The position numbers and the translations under genes were made by a program. From Planctomycetota bacterium (GTDB lineage Bacteria; Planctomycetota; J058), in assembly GCA_023954375.1 (NCBI GenBank), contig JAMLIC010000056.1, positions 1-59,234 of the forward strand: a DNA stretch of 59,234 nt, given 5' to 3'. The notes beneath the pieces were generated by a model that made no database searches, was not told the origin of the DNA, and saw nothing but the letters and a program-made list of their open reading frames with translations. This document shows positions 52,714-59,234 of this stretch, in pieces; within the stretch, counting starts at the first letter, position 1, and every line of letters starts with the position of its first letter.

Positions 52714-54774
52714 TCAGCCCTCCCCCTCGCGCCCCGGGCCCGCGCTCCCCAGCCACAGCCCGAGCGCGCACACCGCGACGCCCGCCGCCGTGACCGACCA
52801 CGGCAGCGGCGCGGTCGGGTCCTCGGCGCCGAGCCACGCGGCGGCCGCCGGCGTGTGGACGAGCACGACGGCGACGCCGTTGTTGAGGCCGTGGGCGAGC
52901 ATGCCCGTGAGGATCGAGCCGCTCCGGAGCACCAGGAAGCCGAACGCCACCCCGAGGAGCGCGGTGGGCAGGAGGCGGTGCACCGACGCGTGCGCCAGGC
53001 CGAAGAGCAGCGCCGTGAGGAGGACGCCCCGCCAGGGGCCCAGCTTCCGCAGCCCGGAGAGGACGAGCCCGCGGAAGAGGAGCTCCTCGCACACGCCCGG
53101 CGCCAGGGCGACGACGGCGAGCGCCAGCGCCAGGGTCACCCCGCCGGGCTCCCGGCCCAGGAGCACGACCTCCTTCAGCCCCTCGACGAGCGAGTCGGGC
53201 ATGCGCGGGGTGAGGCGCAGGACGAGCCCGGCGACGACCGCCCAGGCCGAGGCGCCGACGAGCACGGCGCCGAGCGCGGCGCGCGCCGACGGCAGGCGGA
53301 GCGAGAGCGTGCGGGCGGGGTCGAGGCCGAACGCGGCCACCCAGGCGAGCGTGGGGGCGAGCATGAACCCGAGCTGCACGCCGAGCAGCGTCGTGACCAG
53401 GCCGCGCCGCTCGAGCGCCAGGCTGCCGTAGAACATGACGACCGCGGCCACGGCGAAGAACACGAGCGCCATCACCGGCGAGGGGGTCTGGCCCCGCCGG
53501 CGCTCGAGGCCGAGCGTGACCCACAGGGGCTCGTGCCCCCCGAGGAGCACCTCCTCGCGCTGGAAGACGCGCGCCGCGAGCGCCAGGGCCAGGGCGGCGT
53601 AGAGCGCCGACGAGACGAGCGTCAGGAACACCAGGTCGGGCGTGGCGTCGCCGAGGAGGAGGCCCTTGATGAGCAGCGCGATGTTGAGGACCGGCACGAA
53701 GGCGGTCCAGGCCGAGAGCTCCACCCCGGGCAGGAGCGTGAAGCCCGACGGGATCGAGAGCAGCAGGTAGACCGGCGTGATGAAGTTCTGCCCGTCCTTG
53801 AAGTCGCGCGCGAACGCGCCCACGGCCAGGAAGCAGGCCGACGTGGTGAAGGAGACGGGCAGGAAGAGGAGGAACGCGGCGACGAGCGCCCCGGGGCCGA
53901 CGCCGAGCGGGTCGCCCGGGAGCACGCGCCAGAGCGTCGCGGCGATGCTGCCGATGTTCGCCAGGCCGGCCAGGAGCGTCATCGCCCACACCGTGAGGAA
54001 CTTGCCGGCGATCACCTCGGTCGGCAGCACCGGCGCGCAGAGGAGCGTCTGCATGGTCCCGCGCTCCTTCTCGCCGGCGGTCAGGTCGATCGAGGCGTAG
54101 AAGCCGCCCATGAGCGACATGACGATCAGCACGAAGGGGAGGATCGCGCCGAGGCGCTGCCCGGCGCGGCGGTCCTCCGAGGCGACGTTCGCGGTCACCA
54201 CCTCGACCCCGCGCGCGAAGCCGGCCGGCAGGCCGCGCTCCAGGAGGCGCGCGCGCACGAGGCCGGCGCGCCAGTCCTCGAGCGCCCGCTCGACCCGCTC
54301 GCGGGCGTGGCGCGAGTCCTCGTCGACCGAGTCGTGGTAGACGGTCAGGGTCGCCACGTCGCCGCCGGCCAGGCGCTCGGCGAGCCCGGGCCAGGCGACG
54401 ACGACCACGTCGGCGTCGCCCTGGATCGCCGCGCGGGCGGCGGCGGCCAGGGGGTCGGCCTCGTCCTTGCCGGGCGGCGCCAGCGCCCCGTCGGCCAGGT
54501 CGCGGGCGAGCGCCGGCGGCAGCCCGGCGCCGGGCCGCGCGTCGAGCGCCTCGCGCCCGGCGCGCCGGTCGCCGGGCGCCGGCCCCCACACGGCCACGAC
54601 CGACTGGCGCGCCTCGCGCGCGGCGGTCTGCGTCTTGACCACCCGCGTGAAGCCGAGGAGCAGCATGGGGTAGAGGAGGACCGGCAGGACCACCAGCATG
54701 AAGAGCGAGCGGCGGTCGCGGAGCGTCTCCGTGAGCTCCTTCGTGAACACCGCCCACACCAGGGTCGGCCTCAC
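52714..54774 (-). CDS. ABC-2 permease fused to CPBP (CAAX-like) membrane protease
   Basis: The product has 686 residues. The N-terminal 415 are an ABC-2 permease of NatB type: TLVWAVFTKELTETLRDRRS, a large outer loop, and then GEKERGTMQTLLCAPVLPTEVIAGKFL before five more helices. The C-terminal 230 carry the CPBP/Abi protease motifs VCEELLFRG (Glu-Glu-x3-Arg), LLFGLAHAS and MLAHGLNN. This fusion recurs in several high-GC bacteria and may couple lipid or peptide export with membrane proteolysis. The GTG overlaps the ATPase stop (GTGA). Confidence 0.9.
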   Translation of the reverse strand: MRPTLVWAVFTKELTETLRDRRSLFMLVVLPVLLYPMLLLGFTRVVKTQTAAREARQSVVAVWGPAPGDRRAGREALDARPGAGLPPALARDLADGALAPPGKDEADPLAAAARAAIQGDADVVVVAWPGLAERLAGGDVATLTVYHDSVDEDSRHARERVERALEDWRAGLVRARLLERGLPAGFARGVEVVTANVASEDRRAGQRLGAILPFVLIVMSLMGGFYASIDLTAGEKERGTMQTLLCAPVLPTEVIAGKFLTVWAMTLLAGLANIGSIAATLWRVLPGDPLGVGPGALVAAFLLFLPVSFTTSACFLAVGAFARDFKDGQNFITPVYLLLSIPSGFTLLPGVELSAWTAFVPVLNIALLIKGLLLGDATPDLVFLTLVSSALYAALALALAARVFQREEVLLGGHEPLWVTLGLERRRGQTPSPVMALVFFAVAAVVMFYGSLALERRGLVTTLLGVQLGFMLAPTLAWVAAFGLDPARTLSLRLPSARAALGAVLVGASAWAVVAGLVLRLTPRMPDSLVEGLKEVVLLGREPGGVTLALALAVVALAPGVCEELLFRGLVLSGLRKLGPWRGVLLTALLFGLAHASVHRLLPTALLGVAFGFLVLRSGSILTGMLAHGLNNGVAVVLVHTPAAAAWLGAEDPTAPLPWSVTAAGVAVCALGLWLGSAGPGREGEG

Positions 54775-55523
54775 GACGCGCCCGCCCCGGCGCCGGCGCG
54801 CCCCGCGTGCCAGAGGAAGGCGTCCGTCAGGTTGTCACGCCCGCTCCGCGCCAGGACCTCCGGCAGCGCGCCCTGGTCGACGATCCGCCCGTCGAGGATG
54901 AGCACCAGGCGGTCGCACAGGTACTCCGCCTCGCCCATGATGTGCGTCGAGAAGAGCACGGCCCGCCCGGCGGCCCGCTCGCGCCGGATCGCCTCGACGA
55001 TGAACTGGCCCGAGATCACGTCGAGCGCGGTCGTCGGCTCGTCGAGGACGAGGAGCGCCGGCTCGTGCAGGAACGCGCGGGCGATGTTCGCCCGCTGCCG
55101 CTGCCCCGACGAGAGCGTGCCGCACGCCCGGTCGGCGAACGCGCCCATCTCCAGCTCCGCCACCAGCCGCTCGATCCGCCCCTCGAGCCGCGCCGCCTCG
55201 ACGCCGTAGAGGCGGCCGAAGTAGCGCAGCACCTCGCGCGGCGAGAGCCGCTGGTAGAGCTGCGTGTCGCCGGAGAGGAAGCCGACCCGGTGCTTGGCGC
55301 GCAGCGGGTCCTCGCGCACCTCGTGGCCGCCGACGAGCACGCGCCCGGCCGTCGGCGTGAGGATCCCGGCGATCATGCGCAGCGTGGTGGTCTTGCCCGC
55401 GCCGTTGGGCCCCAGGAGCCCGACGACCTCGCCGGGGCGCACCTCGAAGCTCACGCCCTCCACGGCCTTCACGCCGCGGTAGTGCTTCACGAGGCCCTCG
55501 ACCTGCAGCTCGGGGTCCGTCAC
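54771..55523 (-). CDS. ABC transporter ATP-binding protein, NatA-like
   Basis: The 250-residue ATPase is complete: Walker A GPNGAGKTTT, RVGFLSGDTQLYQRLSPREVL, signature LSSGQRQRANIARA, Walker B LLVLDEPTTALD, and switch LFSTHIM. It partners the ABC-2/CPBP permease encoded downstream (GTGA overlap). Its GTG start at 55523 has no Shine-Dalgarno sequence, but a TAGGAT -10 lies ten bases upstream on the same strand, so the mRNA may be leaderless. It diverges from the metallopeptidase/ATP-grasp gene. Confidence 0.93.
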   Translation of the reverse strand: MTDPELQVEGLVKHYRGVKAVEGVSFEVRPGEVVGLLGPNGAGKTTTLRMIAGILTPTAGRVLVGGHEVREDPLRAKHRVGFLSGDTQLYQRLSPREVLRYFGRLYGVEAARLEGRIERLVAELEMGAFADRACGTLSSGQRQRANIARAFLHEPALLVLDEPTTALDVISGQFIVEAIRRERAAGRAVLFSTHIMGEAEYLCDRLVLILDGRIVDQGALPEVLARSGRDNLTDAFLWHAGRAGAGAGAS

Positions 55524-55532
55524 CGGGCGCCG

Positions 55533-55538
55533 ATCCTA
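55533..55538 (-). promoter_or_regulatory. -10 element (TAGGAT) for the NatA-like operon
   Basis: TAGGAT on the minus strand ends ten bases before the GTG at 55523. The predicted start of transcription falls at or just before that GTG. The -35 is unclear. Confidence 0.45.
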
Positions 55539-55605
55539 TCCGCCAGCCGGTCGTCCGAACCCGGGGGCGACGGAGTACATTGGCCGCCTCCCCGGAGGCC
55601 CCGTC

Positions 55606-57966
55606 GTGCCCGTCGTCGACCTGCTGCCCGAGTTCGCCGCCATGGTGCGGCAGGCCCGGAGCGAGGCGCAGTTCAAGGCCGCCTTCTGGAGCTGGCTCGA
55701 CGACCAGTACCAGGGCGGGCCGCTCTCGCCCATGCTGCACGACTTCACCCACCTGTGGTCCGGCACCCGGCGCGCCCCGTCGCTGGCCGAGGCGCACGAG
55801 GTGGTGGAGAAGGTCGCCGCGCAGGGGTTCGCCCGCCGCGCCGAGGCGGTCCTCGACCGGTTCGGCGAGGTCGTGGGCGTGAGGCCGACGAACTCGGTGA
55901 TCCTGGTCGTCGGCCTCGGCGCGCCCGAGGGCTACAGCCGCTTCGAGCGGGGGCGCAACACGATCTTCGTCGGGCTGGACCACCGCTCGAACCTCGCGCA
56001 CGCGGACCACTTCGAGGTGATCCTCGCCCACGAGCTCAGCCACGCCGTGCGCGACCCGTCGCGGGTGGTGCTCGCCGACTACGGCGGATGGCCTGAGATG
56101 AGCCACGACGACTTCGTGGCCCGCTACCCATTCCGCGAGCACCTGGTGAGCGAGGCCCTGGCGACCGCGATCTCGGAGGCCGTCTACCCGGGCCGCCCCC
56201 CCGAGCGCTACGTCTACTTCGACCCCGACGAGCACGCCTGGTGCGAGGCGCACCGGCAGGTGATCGCCGACCGCATGCGCCGGGCGATCGAGGCGGGCGA
56301 GGACTACCGCACCTTCTACAAGGAGCACGCCGTCTGCCAGGGCGCGCCCGCGTGCTGCGACTACTACTTCGGCTTCCACCTCGGGCGCCACGCCCTCGAG
56401 CACGAGCGGCCCGATGCGCTCCTGACCATGCCGGCCCGGGCCCTCCTCGACCGCTTCCTGGCCCCGTTCCTGGGCGAGTTCCTCGGCGGCCGCCCGGTGG
56501 GCGCGCCCGTCCGGTCGGCCGCGACGCCGCAGGCCCTGACCTCCGGGATCCAGCCGCTCGAGGGGCCGGTGATCCCAGAGCTGCCGCTCCTGCCGCGGCC
56601 GGTGCGCCGCGTCTACCGCGAGCTCGTCCTCGCCCTCGACGACGACCCCGACGCGGCGGCGGCCGCCGCCGACGCCCTGCAGGTGGCGGCGGGCGAGAAG
56701 GGGCTCCTCTACGCGGGGGCGCCCTACGAGGTGCAGCCCTTCCCGCTCGTGCTCTCGCAGCGCGACCTGCACGCGATCGGCTGGGTGGCGCGGCGGCTCC
56801 TGCGGATCGTCGAGAAGGTCGTCGACATCTACCTCGTCGACCCCGAGGCCCGCGCCTACTTCGGCTTCCCGCCGCACCTCGAGGAGCTGGTGCTGGTCGA
56901 CCCCGGCTACCGCCGGCACGTCAACGTGGCGCGCTTCGACTCGTTCTGGGACGGCAAGCACCTGCGCTTCCTCGAGCTGAACACCAACGGCACGGCCGGC
57001 ATGTCGCTCTCCGAGCGGCTCGGCCAGCTCGCGCTCGAGGTGGGCCCGGGCCGCGAGGTCCTGCGCCGGCACCGCGCGCGCTCCCTGCCGCTCCGCGAGC
57101 GGCTGCGCGAGGCGCTGCTCGACGCGTGGCGCGAGGCGCGCCACGCCCGCGCGGGCGAGGCGCCCGAGCGCGTGGCGATCGTCGACCGGGCGGGCGTGCC
57201 GACCGAGGCCGAGTTCTTCGACCTCCAGGCCGACTTCAGGGCCCACGGGCTCGACGCGGTCGTCGTCGACCCGGGCGAGCTCGCCTACGAGGGCGGCCGC
57301 CTGCTCGCGCGCGGCGCGCCGGTCGACCTCGTCTACCGGCGCCTGACGACGCTCGACTGGCTGAACCGCTCGCCCGCGCTCGAGCCGCTGGCCCGGGCCT
57401 ACCGCGACCGGGCGGTCGTCATGGTGGGCTCGTTCCGCGGCGACGTGGCCCACAGCAAGAAGCTCTTCGCCTTCCTCACCGACGAGCGCTGGCGCGACCG
57501 CTTCACCTTCGCCGAGCGCGCGGTGATCGACGCGCACGTCCCCTGGACGCGCGTCCTGCGCCCGGAGAAGGCCCTCTACGGCGGCGAGCTGCACGACCTC
57601 GAGCGGCTCGTCGTCGAGCGGCGGGAGGACCTCGTGCTCAAGCCGGCGCAGAGCTTCGAGGGGCGCGGCGTGCTCCTCGGCGCGGAGACGCCGCCCGACG
57701 CGTGGGCGCGCGAGGTGGCGCGGCGCCTCGACGGGACGCACATCGTGCAGGAGCAGGTGGCCGCGCCCACGCGCACGTTCGTCCTGCCGCGCGGGGGGCG
57801 CGTCGAGGCGGTCCCGCAGCACCTGCACCTCGGCCAGTACATGTTCGGCGGCGCGCTGGCCGGGTTCCAGGCGTGGGCCTCGCAGGAGCTCGTGATCTCC
57901 ATGGCCTCGACCGAGCGGGCCGTCCCGGTGCTCGCCCTGCCGCCGCCCCCAGAAGACGAGGACTGA
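55606..57966 (+). CDS. Zinc metallopeptidase-like domain fused to a circularly permuted ATP-grasp-like domain
   Basis: The product has 786 residues. Residues about 1-300 form a soluble metallopeptidase-like domain with ILAHELSHAVRD (H142-E143-x2-H146) and a downstream candidate third ligand Glu183 in LVSEALATAISEA, like DUF2268-type gluzincins. Residues about 330-770 look like a peptide-ligase ATP-grasp: DSFWDGKHLRFLELNTNGTAG, VDLVYRRLTTLDWL, DLVLKPAQSFEGRGVLLG (ATP lysine) and IVQEQV. A hydrolase and an amide-forming domain in one chain suggest a modification cycle on a peptide or small molecule. The GTG at 55606 has GGAGG seven bases upstream. The next gene follows after three bases. Confidence 0.85.
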   Translation: MPVVDLLPEFAAMVRQARSEAQFKAAFWSWLDDQYQGGPLSPMLHDFTHLWSGTRRAPSLAEAHEVVEKVAAQGFARRAEAVLDRFGEVVGVRPTNSVILVVGLGAPEGYSRFERGRNTIFVGLDHRSNLAHADHFEVILAHELSHAVRDPSRVVLADYGGWPEMSHDDFVARYPFREHLVSEALATAISEAVYPGRPPERYVYFDPDEHAWCEAHRQVIADRMRRAIEAGEDYRTFYKEHAVCQGAPACCDYYFGFHLGRHALEHERPDALLTMPARALLDRFLAPFLGEFLGGRPVGAPVRSAATPQALTSGIQPLEGPVIPELPLLPRPVRRVYRELVLALDDDPDAAAAAADALQVAAGEKGLLYAGAPYEVQPFPLVLSQRDLHAIGWVARRLLRIVEKVVDIYLVDPEARAYFGFPPHLEELVLVDPGYRRHVNVARFDSFWDGKHLRFLELNTNGTAGMSLSERLGQLALEVGPGREVLRRHRARSLPLRERLREALLDAWREARHARAGEAPERVAIVDRAGVPTEAEFFDLQADFRAHGLDAVVVDPGELAYEGGRLLARGAPVDLVYRRLTTLDWLNRSPALEPLARAYRDRAVVMVGSFRGDVAHSKKLFAFLTDERWRDRFTFAERAVIDAHVPWTRVLRPEKALYGGELHDLERLVVERREDLVLKPAQSFEGRGVLLGAETPPDAWAREVARRLDGTHIVQEQVAAPTRTFVLPRGGRVEAVPQHLHLGQYMFGGALAGFQAWASQELVISMASTERAVPVLALPPPPEDED

Positions 57967-57969
57967 CCG

Positions 57970-58407
57970 GTGGAGCTCCTCATCAAGCTCGTGGCCCACG
58001 CGCTCGTGCTCGTGGCCGCCTTCAAGGTGTGGCGCTGGGCGCGCCGGCAGGCCCGCGCCGGCCACACCGCCTGGCGGCGGCGCGTCGGCCTCCTGTTCCT
58101 GCTGGCGCCCCTCGCCCTCACCGTGGCGCGGGCGCTGGGCCTCCCCGCCGGGCTGCTCGCGCCGCTCGAGGCGGTCGCCTGGATCAACCGCGGGCTCGAC
58201 CAGGCGCTCGTGGCGCTGGTCGGCCTCACGCAGGAGCACCTGGACGGCCTGTGGGCGGCCGCCCTGCGCCCGCTCTGCTACGCCGTCGTCTACGGCGGGG
58301 CGGGCGTGCTCGTCGGCTGGCCCCTCGACCGCCTGCAGGCGTCCCGCGCGGCGGCTCGGCCACAGCCGGAGGGCGACGACCCGCCGGACGGGGCCTCGCC
58401 GGCGTAG
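57970..58407 (+). CDS. Small three-helix membrane protein
   Basis: The 145-residue protein has hydrophobic segments at about 5-20, 40-60 and 95-118, with a charged Arg-rich loop after the first and a polar Pro-rich tail. GAGGA precedes the GTG at 57970, three bases after the ATP-grasp gene, so it is part of that operon and may anchor the fusion enzyme to the membrane. The last helix (CYAVVYGGAGVLVGWPLDRL) resembles that of the protein at 2320-2613. Confidence 0.75.
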   Translation: MELLIKLVAHALVLVAAFKVWRWARRQARAGHTAWRRRVGLLFLLAPLALTVARALGLPAGLLAPLEAVAWINRGLDQALVALVGLTQEHLDGLWAAALRPLCYAVVYGGAGVLVGWPLDRLQASRAAARPQPEGDDPPDGASPA

Positions 58408-58451
58408 CGCGACCCTTGGCGCGCTCGTCGCGCCGCGGACATCCTGGTCGC

Positions 58452-59234
58452 GTGCAGCGCGTCGGGCCCTACGTCGTCCAGGGGCAGCTCGGGCAGGGCG
58501 GCATGGGCCGCGTCCTGCGGGCCGTCGACCCGCGCAGCGGCGCGGCGGTGGCGGTCAAGGTGCTCCTCGGCCGCGACGGCGCGCCCGTCCAGCGCCTCGC
58601 CCGCGAGGCCCAGGCGCTGTCGCGGCTCGTGCACGACAACGTGGTCCGCGTGCTCGACGCCGGGCTCGACCACGGCGCGCCGTGGCTGGCCATGGAGCTG
58701 GTCGAGGGCCGGTCGCTCGAGGACCGGCTCGCCGTCGGGGGCCCGCTCCCGCTGGCCGAGGCGGCGCGGGTCGCGCGGGACGTCGCGCGCGGGCTCGAGC
58801 ACGCGCACGCGCAGGGCGTCCTGCACCGCGACGTGAAGCCGTCGAACGTGCTCCTCCCCGCGGACGGCGGCCCGCCGCGCCTCGGCGACTTCGGGCTCGC
58901 GGCCCTGCTCGACGAGGGGCACGCGCGCCTGACGCGGACCGGCACGATCATGGGCACCCCGGGCTACTGGGCGCCGGAGCAGGTGACGGGCCAGCGCGAG
59001 GAGGTGGGGCGCGCGACCGACGTCTACGGGCTCGGGGCGACGCTCTACGCGGCCCTCACCGGACAGCCGCCCTTCGTCGAGGCGGAGCTCCCTGCCTTGA
59101 TGGTCGCCACGACGAGCCGGCCGCCCCGACCCCCCTCGGCGCTGCGGCCGGAGGTGGACCCGGCGCTCGACGACCTGGTCCTGCGCTGCCTGGCGAAGCG
59201 GCCCGCCGACCGGCCGGCCTCGGCCGGGGCGGTC
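58452..59234 (+). CDS. Ser/Thr protein kinase, 3' end beyond the window
   Basis: The frame from GTG 58452 is open for 261 codons to the last base. The visible part is an almost complete Hanks kinase: QLGQGGMGRV loop, VAVKVL (Lys36), VLHRDVKPSN (Asp127), GDFGLA (Asp146) and GTPGYWAPEQVTG. The C-lobe motif CLAKRPADRP ends at the border. Any transmembrane helix and sensor domain would follow outside. It is closest in spacing to the kinase remnant at 22405-22812. It has no clear ribosome site and starts 45 bases after the previous stop. Confidence 0.92.
   Translation, partial: MQRVGPYVVQGQLGQGGMGRVLRAVDPRSGAAVAVKVLLGRDGAPVQRLAREAQALSRLVHDNVVRVLDAGLDHGAPWLAMELVEGRSLEDRLAVGGPLPLAEAARVARDVARGLEHAHAQGVLHRDVKPSNVLLPADGGPPRLGDFGLAALLDEGHARLTRTGTIMGTPGYWAPEQVTGQREEVGRATDVYGLGATLYAALTGQPPFVEAELPALMVATTSRPPRPPSALRPEVDPALDDLVLRCLAKRPADRPASAGAV

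Overview
The window is very GC-rich, densely coded DNA. Third positions are almost always G or C, GTG starts are common, and many gene pairs overlap by four bases (GTGA or ATGA). Several features suggest an uncultured planctomycete-like bacterium, or a similarly complex Gram-negative such as a myxobacterium. These are a sigma factor beginning with an F-P-R-T-R-W-S-L motif that overlaps a Ser/Thr kinase gene, more kinase genes, a PP2C/STAS pair, secreted PQQ-like/CBM9-like and HEAT proteins, short lipoproteins, and a RING-type zinc finger fused to a GntR regulator. No rRNA gene, integrase, transposase or CRISPR array was seen. The only RNA gene found is tRNA-Asp(GTC).

Layout. 0.1-3.1 kb: a lipoprotein, an envelope-anchored protein of unknown function with a small membrane partner, and a YceI-family protein. 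3.2-9.0 kb: a self-contained ABC operon. Its RING-GntR regulator starts directly behind a promoter that contains a perfect GTACTA-N6-TAGTAC operator. It is followed by an ATPase, two permeases each fused to a beta-propeller-like domain, and a heme-oxygenase-like enzyme. 9.0-13.3 kb (minus strand): tRNA-Asp, a HEAT lipoprotein and an LPG-synthase/AglD-type membrane protein, then a separate TPR-STAS-PP2C signalling operon. 13.4-20.3 kb: a lipoprotein, a very large secreted protein broken by a frameshift at (CG)8, and a redoxin. 20.3-26.0 kb: a cyclic-nucleotide-binding/nucleoside-phosphorylase-like fusion, a truncated kinase remnant, a DedA protein, and a sigma factor-kinase-unknown operon.

26.0-32.7 kb (minus): a Gld-like ABC export system with a large TPR protein. 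32.9-36.6 kb: two tandem helical/coiled-coil proteins of unknown function. 36.9-41.5 kb: a zinc-ribbon membrane protein, a secreted EEP nuclease, two GNAT acetyltransferases (one resembling aminoglycoside 6'-acetyltransferases), a small unknown protein and a DUF3817-like protein. 41.5-44.0 kb: a class II UvrA.

44.0-52.7 kb is the most island-like part. A toxin-antitoxin pair sits between two near-identical 40-bp direct repeats, and the toxin has lost its normal stop. Next come an Hsp70-like ATPase and, facing it, a two-gene operon of a 702-residue unknown protein and a TPR-CHAT protease. A small WGR-like protein diverges from that operon. I regard the Hsp70-like/CHAT/unknown trio as the best candidate for an undescribed stress-response or defence system.

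52.7-59.2 kb: a Nat-type ABC exporter whose permease is fused to a CPBP protease, a metallopeptidase/ATP-grasp fusion, a small membrane protein, and a Ser/Thr kinase that runs off the end.

Functional assignments come from reading motifs by eye. No database search was run.
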